Source: Clostridia bacterium (GTDB lineage Bacteria > Bacillota > Clostridia > Oscillospirales > Acutalibacteraceae). From it: a DNA stretch of 64,000 nt. The first letter of the stretch is position 1. Each line of letters opens with the position of its first letter. Below, piece by piece: positions 54,749-64,000 of this stretch. Under the pieces are notes generated by a model. It saw only the letters and a program-made list of their open reading frames with translations, did not search any database and had not been told where the DNA came from. The position numbers and the translations under genes are program-made. Location: positions 62,001 to 126,000 of the forward strand of contig JAFRQM010000056.1 of NCBI GenBank assembly GCA_017428625.1. Direction: 5' to 3'.

Positions 54749-55699
54749 ATGATTGGTATCGAAAAGCCCAGAATAGATACTGCCGAACTTTCAGCTGACG
54801 GTTCATACGGCAAGTTTGTTGTAGAGCCCCTTGAGAGAGAATACGGAACCACATTAGGCAACTGCCTTCGCAGAGTTCTTCTTTCCTCACTCCCCGGCTA
54901 CGCAATCACTTCTGTAAAAATTGACGGCGTTCAGCACGAATTTTCAACAATCCCCGGCGTCAAAGAAGATGTCACAGAGATAGTTCTCAATCTCAAGAGC
55001 GTAATCCTTAAGATTCACTCTGATATGCCCAAGACTCTTTATATCAACGCCAGCGGCGAAGGCGAAATCACAGCCGGCAGCATCCAGACTGATTCAGAAG
55101 TGGAGATTCTCAACCCCGATCTTCACATTGCAAGTCTCAATTCCGACGCCCACGTCAATATGGAACTCACCTGCGACACGGGCAGAGGCTATGTTTCCGC
55201 TGAAAGAAACAAGCAGATTCTGCAGCCTGCAATCGGTGTTATTGCAATAGACTCAATTTATACACCTGTTTATAAGGTTAACTACACAGTCGAGAACACG
55301 CGCGTAGGTCAGATTACCGACTATGATAAACTGACACTTGAGGTGTGGACGAACGGAACAATTTCAGCAGTAAATTCCGTTGCTCTCGCAGCCAAGATCC
55401 TCAACGAGCACCTCAGCCTCTTCGGTGACCTTTCCGGCGAAGCCTACGGCACCGATGTTATGGTGGTCAAAGATGACAGCGGCAAAGAAAAAGCGCTGGA
55501 GATGACTATTGAGGAGCTTGACCTTTCCGTGCGCTCATTCAACTGTCTGAAGAGAGCACAGATAAACACTGTGGAAGATTTGACAAACAAAACCGAGGAG
55601 GACATGATGAAAGTCCGCAATCTCGGCAGAAAGTCTCTTGACGAAGTGGTAGCAAAACTCCAGTCACTTGGATTCTCCCTTCGTAAAGACGACGAATAA
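54749..55699 (+). CDS. rpoA: RNA polymerase alpha subunit
   Basis: 316 residues. N-terminal assembly domain with [20 protein letters not shown] and C-terminal DNA/UP-element-binding domain from about residue 245 ([20 protein letters not shown]), joined by a short linker. AAGGAGG precedes the ATG. Confidence 0.98.
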   Translation: MIGIEKPRIDTAELSADGSYGKFVVEPLEREYGTTLGNCLRRVLLSSLPGYAITSVKIDGVQHEFSTIPGVKEDVTEIVLNLKSVILKIHSDMPKTLYINASGEGEITAGSIQTDSEVEILNPDLHIASLNSDAHVNMELTCDTGRGYVSAERNKQILQPAIGVIAIDSIYTPVYKVNYTVENTRVGQITDYDKLTLEVWTNGTISAVNSVALAAKILNEHLSLFGDLSGEAYGTDVMVVKDDSGKEKALEMTIEELDLSVRSFNCLKRAQINTVEDLTNKTEEDMMKVRNLGRKSLDEVVAKLQSLGFSLRKDDE

Positions 55700-55728
55700 G
55701 ACCCATACGGTAAAGGAGTGTGAATTAA

Positions 55729-56085
55729 ATGCCCGGTAGTAGAAAACTCGGCCGTGCAACCGACCATCGTATCTCAATGCTCAGAGGTCTTGTTACTTAT
55801 CTCCTTGAGAACGGCAAGATCGAGACAACCGTTACAAGGGCCAAAGAGGTTCGCTCAATGGCGGAAAAGATGATAACCATCGCCAAAGACGATTCTCTTC
55901 AAGCAAAACGTCAGGTTATGGCATACGTCACAAAAGAGGATGTTGTTAAAAAACTCTTTGACGAAATCGCCCCCAAATACAAGGAAGTCAATGGCGGTTA
56001 CTGCCGTATCATCAAGACAGGCCCTCGCAGAGGCGACGCAGCTGAGATGTGCATCATCGAGCTTGTTGACCCCAAAGCGAAATAA
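55729..56085 (+). CDS. rplQ: Ribosomal protein L17
   Basis: 118 residues. [20 protein letters not shown] and [10 protein letters not shown] identify it. Last gene of the superoperon, 29 nt after rpoA. Confidence 0.98.
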   Translation: MPGSRKLGRATDHRISMLRGLVTYLLENGKIETTVTRAKEVRSMAEKMITIAKDDSLQAKRQVMAYVTKEDVVKKLFDEIAPKYKEVNGGYCRIIKTGPRRGDAAEMCIIELVDPKAK

Positions 56086-56097
56086 TCAACAAAACAT

Positions 56098-56128
56098 AAT
56101 CCCCGCACCGTGAGGTGCGGGGATTTTT
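56098..56128. terminator. Terminator of the S10-spc-alpha superoperon
   Basis: AATCCCCGCACC pairs with GGTGCGGGGATT over a GTGA tetraloop, followed by TTT. Confidence 0.95.
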
Positions 56129-56143
56129 GTAACAGCCGGATTA

Positions 56144-56902
56144 TTACTGTTTTGTCGGCTGATTGGGTAATTGAAGCAGGTTTGAAACCTCGTCAAACGT
56201 AAAGTCATAGCATTCTTCAATGCCGGAAAAGCCTGAAATGGAACTGTTGGTGAAATAGATGGTAAAACCGTCGGGAGTAAAAATAAAAGAAGTCAGGTCA
56301 AAAGACGAGCGGACAGCCGCAAGTTCCGGCGCGGAGCCGCCCGATTCGGATATTTTTGACATAAGCGCCTTTGCAAGCTGGGTCTGAAGGTAATCGGAAC
56401 TCACTTTCGCGAACTGTGAGAGGCTGCACTGTTTGCAGTCGTCCAGCGCAAATGTAACCGGAGTATAGTTGGTGCTGACGCTGCCGGAAGACGCTTCTCT
56501 CTGAATCTCAATAAGAACGCTTACATATCGGTAAGACGCATAGGGCACGGTATAGCCGCCGGTTTCTTTCCACGGCTTGCCTTTTTCAAAAAGTTTGTTC
56601 GCTATTACTGTTTTTGCGTTTGACTGCGATTCCGATTCAATGGCGTCCATTATTCTGTTAAATGCAGAATAGCGCTGATTCTCTTTTTCGTCAAGTTCGG
56701 GCAGAATGTAATCGACTTTAAAAGCAACTTTACCGTCGGGGTCTTTGTATTTTTCTTCAATATGTCTGTCGGAAAAAAGTTTGCCGGAGATTTTCTCGGT
56801 CTGTTTTTCGGTTTTATCCTTACAGCCGGCAAATGCAATAGCAAGGGCTGTAACAAGAAAAACGCACAGCAGTGTTTTCAGTATTCTGAATTTATTACTC
56901 AT
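56144..56902 (-). CDS. Lipoprotein with DUF3298-like domain
   Basis: 252 residues from the ATG after GAAAGGAAG; a longer frame adding 7 residues lacks a site. Signal peptide with lipobox AFAGC (Cys about 26). The rest, with VSVLIEIQREASSGS, NYTPVTFALDDC and FIFTPDGFTIYF, resembles the DUF4163/DUF3298 pair found in RsiV-type anti-sigma factors and the PdaC deacetylase, but no enzyme or sigma-binding part is attached. Predicted to face outward. Function unknown. Last gene of the topB operon. Confidence 0.78.
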   Translation of the reverse strand: MSNKFRILKTLLCVFLVTALAIAFAGCKDKTEKQTEKISGKLFSDRHIEEKYKDPDGKVAFKVDYILPELDEKENQRYSAFNRIMDAIESESQSNAKTVIANKLFEKGKPWKETGGYTVPYASYRYVSVLIEIQREASSGSVSTNYTPVTFALDDCKQCSLSQFAKVSSDYLQTQLAKALMSKISESGGSAPELAAVRSSFDLTSFIFTPDGFTIYFTNSSISGFSGIEECYDFTFDEVSNLLQLPNQPTKQ

Positions 56903-56919
56903 AAATAACTTCCTTTCGG

Positions 56920-57993
56920 TCAACGGCTGATTTTAGTCAGTTTTGTGCCGCGGCGCAATTCAAAATTGAAGTGTAATTTCTTTTTTTTCTGCGCTTCGGA
57001 GGCTCTTGTAAGGGGCTCGTTTTCAAAAAGAGTTTTCAGCCCTTCGGCAAGCGCCTTGTTTTCAACCGAACCGATGCTTACCGCGGCGTATTTTTTCAGC
57101 AAATCGTCATAGGAGTCAACGCCTGTGTCAATGTTGCTCGGTTGAAGTGAGAAGAGAGCATTGCCTGTCGTTTTAAAAGGCTCAAATACCACGCTTTTGC
57201 CGTTTTCACAAGCAGCTTTGACAGCATCAATACGGGTTTCTTTTTCTGAGTAAATCAACGCTTTGTCGCCGGGGGTGCCGGAGTATGTGAATTTAACTCC
57301 CGAATTGACGGGGGCAATAATATCCTTTTCAAAATCCGTTTTGCGAATCGCCTTGACAGAAGCCGCACAGACACTTTGAATATCGCCGTCAAAACCGTTT
57401 GAGGCAAGGTCGTAAAGAGCGACAGCATTGTCGTTTTTGCAGTGTGCCGCTATGAGCCCACGAATTTTTATCAGAGCCTTTTGGGGCTTTTCTTTTTTTG
57501 CAAAAGTGCGGGCGTCGGTTAAGTTGAGAACAACATAAAGCCCGTTTTTACAGCATTTTTCTACAAGTTCGTCAAGGGCGGAGAAATCGGGCCTTTTGCC
57601 GATTTTACCGTTGGGGTAAATCAGCGTATATGAAAAACTTATACTGACGCAGTTGAATCCGATTGAGGCAATATACGCAAGGTCTTTATCGGAGAGCATC
57701 GCCTTTTCATATTCGCGGGCAAGCTGAGCCATACCGTAGGCACCGAACCTTGAAACGAGTTTTTCTCTCTCCTCAATGCTCAGAGTGTAATTCCTGACGG
57801 CGAGAATACGCAGTTTTATGTTTTCACCGTCTGAGGTTTGAAAGCCCTGACCGTCGCAACTGATTTTTTCGGGTCTCGGCGAAGGTTCCGGGTTTGCTTT
57901 TGACGACAGCATATTGACAGCCGCGGGAACAGAAGCCGCAACGGCTCCCGCGACTATGCCAGCCGCGACAAGTGCTTTGCCGGATTTTTTCAT
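56920..57993 (-). CDS. Secreted protein with degenerate GH5-like barrel
   Basis: 357 residues from ATG 57993; a TTG eight codons upstream overlapping the previous gene is possible. N-terminal signal or anchor helix (about 8-32). The next ~200 residues follow the family 5 glycoside hydrolase pattern: LAYIASIGFNCVSISFSYTL, LDELVEKCCKNGLYVVLNL, then AVALYDLASNGF, where active enzymes have the acid/base Glu in an NEP motif. No Glu is present there. It may be a carbohydrate-binding pseudoenzyme. Follows the solute-binding lipoprotein gene. Confidence 0.7.
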   Translation of the reverse strand: MKKSGKALVAAGIVAGAVAASVPAAVNMLSSKANPEPSPRPEKISCDGQGFQTSDGENIKLRILAVRNYTLSIEEREKLVSRFGAYGMAQLAREYEKAMLSDKDLAYIASIGFNCVSISFSYTLIYPNGKIGKRPDFSALDELVEKCCKNGLYVVLNLTDARTFAKKEKPQKALIKIRGLIAAHCKNDNAVALYDLASNGFDGDIQSVCAASVKAIRKTDFEKDIIAPVNSGVKFTYSGTPGDKALIYSEKETRIDAVKAACENGKSVVFEPFKTTGNALFSLQPSNIDTGVDSYDDLLKKYAAVSIGSVENKALAEGLKTLFENEPLTRASEAQKKKKLHFNFELRRGTKLTKISR

Positions 57994-58006
57994 ACTATGC
58001 ACATCC

Positions 58007-59650
58007 TTACTTTTCAATAGCGCTGATAAAACTTATGTTATCACCCGTTACGGAGCATTTGATTGCGTCAACCGAATTGTGTGTGACAAAACAGCTTGTG
58101 CCCGTGAACATCGGGTAGAAAATCGCGTGTTTGATAAGGTAACTGTCGGCTGAAAAACTGCCATTGAGAACATCCTGCTGACTTTCCACATTGAGAGCGT
58201 CGCTTATCATTTTTTCATAGGTGTCATCTTCAAAGTTGAAAATGTTTGTGCTTCTTCCGGGAATGAATTCGGCAAGGTAACCGGCGGATGAAGAACTCTG
58301 CGAATGAAGCGGCGCAAAAGCAAACTGATAGTCGCCGTTTTTCAGCAGTTTTTCAATATTGTTTTCTGAGTCGGTAATAACATTGACGGCAAGGCCGACA
58401 TCAAAAACCTGCTGCCAGACCTGGATCTGTGAACGGATTGCCGCAGAATATTTCTCTTCACACAAAAGCGAAACATTAACCGTTCTTACCCCGAGAACCT
58501 CCAACGCCGCATCCCAGTATTCGTGGGCTCTTTCTTCGTCATAGGTAACGGTCGGCATTTGCTTTGATACCTGCTTGTGGTAGTTCAGGTCGCCCGCTTT
58601 GCAGCAAAGAGGCACGCTTGTTCTTGTGAAAGAACAGCCTTCGGGCGGCTCAAAAAGGTCTTTTTTTATGCAGAACGAAAGTGCCAGGCGCAGGTATTCG
58701 TTTGAGAAAAATGTGTCGGCGCAGTTAAAACAGAAGCCGTAAACCGTGTCTTCAATGCTCCTGACATTTACGGATTCTGTCGGCACACTGTCTATATCGG
58801 TGAAAACCGCCGCACTGTAGGTGCCTATTGAAACATTACGCGCGATTCTGGAAGCGTCATTGTTGAAATAGAAAGTAACGGAGGCGGGCATAACCTTGTT
58901 TTCTCCGCTGTAACCGTGGTTTTTGCGCATTGTAAGGCTTGATGACGCATCCCAGGCAGAAACATAAAACGGACCGTTACACAGGAGATACTGTGTGTTA
59001 AGGCCGTATCTGCCGCCGCAGAAATTGAAGAACTCCTCGTTGCAGGGCATAAAAGCCGTGTCGGCAAGTCTGTCAAGAAAGTCGAGGCATTTATGCTCAA
59101 GTTCAATAACCAGCGTGTAGTCGTCGGGCGTGCTGACGCCGAGAGATGACACCGAAAGTTTGCCTTCATTTACCTGACGGGCATTTTTAATAATCAAAAA
59201 TTTTGAAAATCCGGGGCAGTCGGTCTCTGCTTTTACGGCTCTGTTGAACGCGAAAGCAAAGTCGTATGCCGTAACATTTGTGTCAAAACTCTCCCAATCC
59301 TCGCCGACAGTGGATGTGTTTATTCCTTTTACCACACTCCACTCGCTGTCATCACGCAGGTGAAATATGTAGGTAAGGCCGTCGGGCGAAATCTCCCAGT
59401 TTTTCGCAACGCCGGGAGTTACATCGCCGTTTTCATCAAGGCGCACAAGCCCCTCAAAACAATTGTTGATAATTGTTTCGGCATCCTCTCCCTGAGTGTA
59501 TTGCGGGTCGAGGGTGGAGGGTGAGAATGAAAGCGCGTATGAGAACGCGCCGCCGCTGCCGTCACCGCAGGAGGCGAGCGACAGCAACATAACAGTTGTT
59601 ATAATGATGCTGACGAGTTTTTTCGTTTTCAAGAGTTTTCTTCCATCCAT
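58007..59650 (-). CDS. Solute-binding lipoprotein, peptide/OppA family
   Basis: 547 residues. Signal peptide with lipobox LASC (Cys about 28). Family 5 substrate-binding fold: SFSPSTLDPQYTQGEDAETI, then the DVTPGVAKNWEISPDGLTY signature and AYDFAFAFNRA. It should capture oligopeptides or similar ligands for an ABC importer, but no permease or ATPase genes lie nearby. The ATG overlaps the topB end by 22 nt; a TTG seven codons in is an alternative start. Second gene of the topB transcript. Confidence 0.88.
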   Translation of the reverse strand: MDGRKLLKTKKLVSIIITTVMLLSLASCGDGSGGAFSYALSFSPSTLDPQYTQGEDAETIINNCFEGLVRLDENGDVTPGVAKNWEISPDGLTYIFHLRDDSEWSVVKGINTSTVGEDWESFDTNVTAYDFAFAFNRAVKAETDCPGFSKFLIIKNARQVNEGKLSVSSLGVSTPDDYTLVIELEHKCLDFLDRLADTAFMPCNEEFFNFCGGRYGLNTQYLLCNGPFYVSAWDASSSLTMRKNHGYSGENKVMPASVTFYFNNDASRIARNVSIGTYSAAVFTDIDSVPTESVNVRSIEDTVYGFCFNCADTFFSNEYLRLALSFCIKKDLFEPPEGCSFTRTSVPLCCKAGDLNYHKQVSKQMPTVTYDEERAHEYWDAALEVLGVRTVNVSLLCEEKYSAAIRSQIQVWQQVFDVGLAVNVITDSENNIEKLLKNGDYQFAFAPLHSQSSSSAGYLAEFIPGRSTNIFNFEDDTYEKMISDALNVESQQDVLNGSFSADSYLIKHAIFYPMFTGTSCFVTHNSVDAIKCSVTGDNISFISAIEK

Positions 59651-61800
59651 TTCGCAAGCTGGTCGGCAAGCGGATTGCTTGCGGGTTTTTTATTATTCCG
59701 TGAATTCATATATTTCGCAATGTCGCGTTTGCCTGCTCCGCTCTCCTGCTTTCTCTTTTCAAAATCGGAGAGTTTTTCACGGAAGCCGCACACGCAATAA
59801 AATGCTCTTTTGTCGCCCTCCCCGCGCATTTCAAGTTTTTTATGGCACTCGGGGCACCGGGCGTTTGTTATTACACTCAGGCTTTTTCTGTAACCGCATT
59901 CCCTGTCCTGACAAATAAGCATTCTGCCTTTTTTGCCGTTTACCTCAAGCATAAACTTGCCGCATTCCGGGCATTTTTCACGCGTCATATTGTCGTGGCG
60001 GTATTCCGCCGTGCCGGCAATAACACTTGAAACAAGCGAAGATGCGTATTTTCTCATTTCGGCAATAAACTGCCTGTCATTTGCCTTGCCTGCTGCAATA
60101 AGCGAAAGACGTTGCTCCCACTTTGCGGTAAGTTCGGCGGATTTTAGGTCGGCGGGCACAATGTTAACAAGCTGCCTGCCTTTTGATGTGGGAATAATCT
60201 CCCTGCCCCTGCGCTCAACGCAGAAGGAGTCAAACAGTTTTTCAATAATATCCGCTCTTGTTGCGGGAGTGCCGAGGCCTCCGCTTGTTTTGAGAACATC
60301 TCGCAGTTCACCGCTTTCAACCTGACCCGACGGATTCTCCATGGCAGTCAGAAGTGTTGCTTCGGTGTATCTGGCAGGCGGTTTAGTCTGCTTTGTCTGA
60401 ACTTTGCAGTCTTTTGCAAATGCGGGAGCGCCCTGATTTATCTGCGGCAGAGCGCCTTCATATTCGTCGTCATCCTCATCATCGCCGGCATTGCTGTTGT
60501 AAACCGCCTTCCAGCCGGGGGAGCGGACAATCTGCCCTTTTGCATAAAAACTGTGTTTGCCGAAAGTCGCCTTTACCTGCACCTCGTCATACTCATAAGC
60601 GGGGCTCAGCACCGCAATAAAACGGCGCACAACAAGGTCATAGATGTTGCGTTCATCCCTCGTCAGACGGTTCAGGTCAACATACTGCTCGGTAGGTATA
60701 ATCGCGTGATGGTCGGTAACTTTTGCGTCGTTTACAATATATTTCGTTTCAAAGTTTCTGCTTCTTATTATCGCGTTTGCCGCTTCTTTGTAAGGTCCGG
60801 TCGCTATGGCTTTCAAGCGTTCGGGCAGGGTCGGCACAACATCCTTTGTGATGTATCTTGAGTCGGTTCTGGGGTATGTAAGCAGTTTGTGTGTTTCATA
60901 AAGGCTCTGCATAAGCGAGAGAGTCTGTTTGGCGGAATAAGAATACCTTTTATTGGCGTCTCTTTGCAGTTCCGTCAAATCGTAAGCCGCGGGCGGGGCT
61001 TTGTGCTTAAAGACTTTTTTAACCTCGGTAAAAGTGCCTCGCGCGCCTTTGACCTCACCGGCAATTCTCTGCGCGGATTCAATGCTGCCTATGAACGCCT
61101 GACCTTTTGAATCCTTGTATAGCGCGCTGAATTCGCCTAAATCTACACGCACATTGTAATAATCTTTCGGTCTGAATTTAAGAATTTCATCTTCCCGTTT
61201 TACTATCATCGCGAGAGTCGGAGTCTGCACTCTGCCCGCTGAAAGCTGGGCGTTGTGTTTGCAGGTAAGGGCGCGGCTGACATTAAGCCCCACAAGCCAG
61301 TCCGCCTCGGCTCTGCATTGAGCGGAGCGGTAAAGACTGTCATACTGCGAGGAGGGTTTTAAATTTGCGAAGCCCTCTTTGATTGCTTTGTCGGTCTGCG
61401 ATGAAATCCACAGCCTTTTCATCGGTTTTTTAAAGTGCGCTTTCTGAATAATCCAGCGTGCGACAAGTTCGCCTTCACGCCCCGCGTCTGTAGCGATGAC
61501 AAGTTCACTGAACTCGTTTGAGTTAAGCAGGGCGCTTACCGCTTTGAACTGCTTTGAAGTCTGCGGAATAACCACAAGTTTCATTTTTTCCGGCAGCATC
61601 GGCAGGTCTTCCATACGCCAGGTTTTGTATTTATTGTCATAAACCTCCGGGTCGGCAAGCGTAACAAGATGACCCAGTGCCCAGGTGATAACATATTTGT
61701 CGCCGATAAGGCAGCCGTTGCCGTTCTTTTTGCAGCCCAGAACACGGGCTATATCTTTTGCCACGGAGGGCTTTTCGGTAAGAACAAGGGTTTTGCTCAT
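59629..61800 (-). CDS. topB: DNA topoisomerase III
   Basis: Type IA topoisomerase of 723 residues. TOPRIM domain at the N terminus (VLTEKPSVAKDIARVLG, DAGREGELVA), the active-site tyrosine in LLTYPRTDSRY near residue 315, SAGRVQTPTLAMI, and two C-terminal zinc-ribbon segments (CPECGKF...CGY and CPECHKK...CVCGF). An acidic stretch (about 433-443) interrupts the toroid. It heads an operon with three exported proteins, an unusual combination. Confidence 0.95.
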   Translation of the reverse strand: MSKTLVLTEKPSVAKDIARVLGCKKNGNGCLIGDKYVITWALGHLVTLADPEVYDNKYKTWRMEDLPMLPEKMKLVVIPQTSKQFKAVSALLNSNEFSELVIATDAGREGELVARWIIQKAHFKKPMKRLWISSQTDKAIKEGFANLKPSSQYDSLYRSAQCRAEADWLVGLNVSRALTCKHNAQLSAGRVQTPTLAMIVKREDEILKFRPKDYYNVRVDLGEFSALYKDSKGQAFIGSIESAQRIAGEVKGARGTFTEVKKVFKHKAPPAAYDLTELQRDANKRYSYSAKQTLSLMQSLYETHKLLTYPRTDSRYITKDVVPTLPERLKAIATGPYKEAANAIIRSRNFETKYIVNDAKVTDHHAIIPTEQYVDLNRLTRDERNIYDLVVRRFIAVLSPAYEYDEVQVKATFGKHSFYAKGQIVRSPGWKAVYNSNAGDDEDDDEYEGALPQINQGAPAFAKDCKVQTKQTKPPARYTEATLLTAMENPSGQVESGELRDVLKTSGGLGTPATRADIIEKLFDSFCVERRGREIIPTSKGRQLVNIVPADLKSAELTAKWEQRLSLIAAGKANDRQFIAEMRKYASSLVSSVIAGTAEYRHDNMTREKCPECGKFMLEVNGKKGRMLICQDRECGYRKSLSVITNARCPECHKKLEMRGEGDKRAFYCVCGFREKLSDFEKRKQESGAGKRDIAKYMNSRNNKKPASNPLADQLAKWMEENS

Positions 61801-61995
61801 TTTATTATCTCCGCAAATGAATTGTATTAATATATAATACCAAATAATATACTCAGTAATATTCTAAATCGAAAATATGAATTGAGAATTAACACTTTCC
61901 CGTTTGCCGTGTAAAAAATACAGAGCGGTTTTTGTGCAGTTCAAACAAAACATAATTTATATATATAAATATAATGTAAAAACCGATATTTTTTG

Positions 61996-62024
61996 TTGTA
62001 ATGAAATATTATTTGTGTTAAAAT
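61996..62024 (+). promoter_or_regulatory. Promoter of rmuC
   Basis: TTGTAA at 61996-62001, a 17-bp spacer and TAAAAT at 62019-62024, 40 nt before the proposed rmuC start. The remainder of the 61801-62063 gap is AT-rich. Confidence 0.55.
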
Positions 62025-62063
62025 TTTAATAATTATATTTGCTTTACAGGGAGGTGCCCCGCA

Positions 62064-63350
62064 ACGGAACTTTACGCAATAATCGCACTCTCGGTAGTAA
62101 TTATTATTCTTCTCATTGTTCTGATTGTTAAAAAAACAGCGCCGGACGGAGGGCTTTCAGAGAAACTTGCCGTCACGGATGAAAAAATAAAGGCGCTTAC
62201 CGAAAATGTTGACGCTGAATTTGAACGCTCACGCAGAGAAAACCTTGCACTTGCGCAGGCACAGAGAAAAGAAACCGCGGAGAGTCTCCGCTCAATGAAC
62301 GACAAACTCGAGCAGATGAATATCCGCAACACCGATTATCAGAACAGACTGATTATTTCGGTAGGCGAGAGCCTTGAAAAAATCAGCAGAAGCAACTCGG
62401 AGCAGGCGGAAAAAATGCGCGTGAGCAATGAGCAGAAACTGGAGCAGATGCGCCTGACGGTTGACGAAAAGCTGACTTCAACTCTTGCCTCAAGGCTTGA
62501 CACCTCGTTCAAAGCCGTCTCTGACGGGCTCGAAAACGTCAACAAATCACTCGGCGAAATGAAAGAACTTTCAGGCTCGGTTACCGCAAATGTGAACTCG
62601 CTCAACAGAGTGCTTTCAAATGTCAAGGCGAGAGGCACATGGGCTGAGGTTCAACTCGGGGCCATACTTGACCAGACAATTCCGGGTATGTATGAGACGA
62701 ATTTTGCGGCAGTTGAAGGTTCAAAAGACAGAGTCGAATTTGCCGTAAAAATCCCGTCATCCGGCGGTTCAACCGTTTACCTGCCCGTTGACTCAAAATT
62801 CCCGATGGAAGATTACATTAGGGTCTGCAACGCCGCTGATTCAGCCGATGCCGCTGCACTTGAAGCGGCAAGAAAGGCGCTTGAAAACAGTGTGCTCGCT
62901 CAGGCTAAAAAAGTCGCGAAATACATAAATGTTCCCAGAACAACGCCATACGCTATACTCTACCTCGCGACAGACGCTTTGTTTGCCGAGATTGTTTCAA
63001 GCGGCAGAGCGGTTGCCGAAAGAATACACACAGAGTGTAATGTAATGATTGCGGGACCGACCACAATCACGGCTTTGCTCAATTCTCTGTCGATGGGTTT
63101 CCGTGCCGTGGCAATTAACGAAAAAGCCAACGAGGTGCGCAAACTGCTCGCGGCAGCCCTTGACCAATATGAAAAATTCGGCGTGGTTCTCACCAAGGCG
63201 CGTCAGAAAATCGATGAGGCGGGTCAGACTGTTGATGAGGCGCGGCACCGTAACGAAATCATAAACAAAAAACTGAGATCGGTTAAAAACACCGGCTCAA
63301 ATAAAATTGAAAAAGAAATCATAAATAATAAACTGGAGGATGTTCAATGA
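62064..63350 (+). CDS. rmuC: DNA recombination protein RmuC with apparent ACG start
   Basis: 428 codons if begun at ACG 62064. GGGAGG at 62049-62054 points to this codon (9-nt spacing), and the following residues [20 protein letters not shown] are the usual N-terminal membrane helix of RmuC. No ATG, GTG or TTG is present there; the first ATG (62295) would lose the anchor and most of the coiled coil. Coiled coil about 35-165, nuclease-like RmuC domain about 170-370 with [15 protein letters not shown] and [11 protein letters not shown]. Members limit DNA rearrangements. Confidence 0.88.
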   Translation, partial: TELYAIIALSVVIIILLIVLIVKKTAPDGGLSEKLAVTDEKIKALTENVDAEFERSRRENLALAQAQRKETAESLRSMNDKLEQMNIRNTDYQNRLIISVGESLEKISRSNSEQAEKMRVSNEQKLEQMRLTVDEKLTSTLASRLDTSFKAVSDGLENVNKSLGEMKELSGSVTANVNSLNRVLSNVKARGTWAEVQLGAILDQTIPGMYETNFAAVEGSKDRVEFAVKIPSSGGSTVYLPVDSKFPMEDYIRVCNAADSADAAALEAARKALENSVLAQAKKVAKYINVPRTTPYAILYLATDALFAEIVSSGRAVAERIHTECNVMIAGPTTITALLNSLSMGFRAVAINEKANEVRKLLAAALDQYEKFGVVLTKARQKIDEAGQTVDEARHRNEIINKKLRSVKNTGSNKIEKEIINNKLEDVQ

Positions 63351-64000
63351 AAGACCCCAAAGAATTACTCGCTCAGATGACCCTTGAAGAAAAAGCCGCC
63401 ATGTGCGACGGTAAAGATTTCTGGCACCTCAAGGGCATTGAAAGACTGGGTATTCCCGAAATTATGGTTTGCGACGGCCCTCACGGACTGCGCAAGAAGG
63501 ATTATGAGAGAAAAGGCTCCAGCCTGAGCGCAAGCGTGCCTTCAATCTGCTTCCCCACAGCCGTTACCACAGCCTGCTCGTGGGACCCGAACCTGCTTGA
63601 AAAAATGGGCAAAGCACTCGGCGGCAAATGCCTTGAAGAAAAAGTCGGTGTGCTTCTGGGCCCCGGCGTCAATATGAAACGCTCACCTCTCTGCGGCCGC
63701 AACTTTGAATATTTCTCCGAAGACCCGCTGCTCGCGGGCGAACTTGCCGCGGCTTTCATTAACGGCGTTCAGTCAAGAGGAGTAGGCACATCGCTCAAGC
63801 ACTTCTGCGCAAACGACCAGGAAACACGCCGTATGAACGGCGACAGCGTTGTTGATGAACGCGCCCTGCGTGAGATTTATCTGCCCGCATTTGAAATCGC
63901 GGTCAAAAAATCGCAGCCGTGGACGGTTATGAACTCATACAATAAAATCAACGGCACATTCGGCTCCGAAAACGCTCACACACAAACTGAAATTCTGCGT
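63347..64000 (+). CDS. Glycoside hydrolase family 3 enzyme (3' end outside window)
   Basis: First 218 codons visible. ATG overlaps the rmuC stop (ATGA), after GGAGGA. Beta-glucosidase-type N-terminal barrel: [76 protein letters not shown] and [11 protein letters not shown], all GH3 hallmarks. No signal peptide, so probably cytoplasmic, acting on beta-glucosides or similar. The nucleophile Asp lies beyond the window. Confidence 0.93.
   Translation, partial: MKDPKELLAQMTLEEKAAMCDGKDFWHLKGIERLGIPEIMVCDGPHGLRKKDYERKGSSLSASVPSICFPTAVTTACSWDPNLLEKMGKALGGKCLEEKVGVLLGPGVNMKRSPLCGRNFEYFSEDPLLAGELAAAFINGVQSRGVGTSLKHFCANDQETRRMNGDSVVDERALREIYLPAFEIAVKKSQPWTVMNSYNKINGTFGSENAHTQTEILR

Noticed and set aside
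1..64000. CRISPR array, prophage, toxin-antitoxin or biosynthetic cluster
   Set aside because: No regularly spaced repeats, no cas, phage structural or toxin-like genes were recognised anywhere in the window.

Overview
The window looks like a chromosomal segment of a Gram-positive, low-to-mid GC anaerobe of the Clostridia, probably an Oscillospirales/Ruminococcaceae-type gut bacterium. Support: the ylxM-ffh-rpsP-khpA-rimM-trmD order, a KOW protein between map and infA, DUF1934 beside argS, strong AAGGAGG ribosome-binding sites, frequent TTG/GTG starts, zinc-binding (C+) forms of S4, S14, L24 and L36, and lipoproteins with Gram-positive lipoboxes. The assignment is inferred from gene content, not from a database search.

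Layout. 1-1061: end of rplJ, then rplL and a terminator. 1067-1765: an IS200-type insertion sequence. 1888-4579: an AT-rich DpnII-type restriction-modification operon (Dam-like methylase with N-terminal HTH, DpnII endonuclease, second amino-methylase). rpoB/rpoC, the usual neighbours of rplL, are absent. 4688-11024 (minus): sodium symporter, cell-wall amidase, and the ddl-DUF1934-argS operon. 11236-20380: unknown protein, gyrB (interrupted by an in-frame stop), gyrA, mgsA, hisS, aspS. 20526-26395: aldo/keto reductase, DUF4097 lipoprotein, two Gfo/Idh/MocA oxidoreductases and two TIM-barrel isomerases, a likely sugar or glycoside catabolic operon. 26451-30846: TlpA-like lipoprotein, histidine phosphatase, XRE regulator, anchored CAP-like protein, and a PHP protein with altered metal ligands.

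30909-34454 (minus): ylxM-ffh-rpsP-khpA-rimM-trmD from a perfect consensus promoter. Next to it is an AT-rich intergenic region with two perfect DnaA boxes. 34922-40498: a beta-CASP metallo-hydrolase, then purC, purB and a secreted alpha/beta hydrolase on the minus strand. 40799-41147: promoter and highly structured leader of the S10 operon. 41148-56085: continuous S10-spc-alpha superoperon from rpsJ to rplQ, including secY, map, infA and rpoA but lacking adk. 56144-61800 (minus): topB followed by a peptide-type solute-binding lipoprotein, a GH5-like secreted protein and a DUF3298-like lipoprotein. 62064-64000: rmuC and the start of a family 3 glycoside hydrolase, cut by the window end.

Most of the window is housekeeping: translation, DNA topology, purine synthesis and protein export. 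The points most worth a second look are the split, substitution-rich gyrB, the PHP protein that has exchanged three metal-binding histidines for Arg/Lys, the folded S10 leader, the DnaA-box cluster, and the restriction-modification island with an operator-like dyad over its promoter. No tRNA, rRNA, CRISPR array or prophage was seen.
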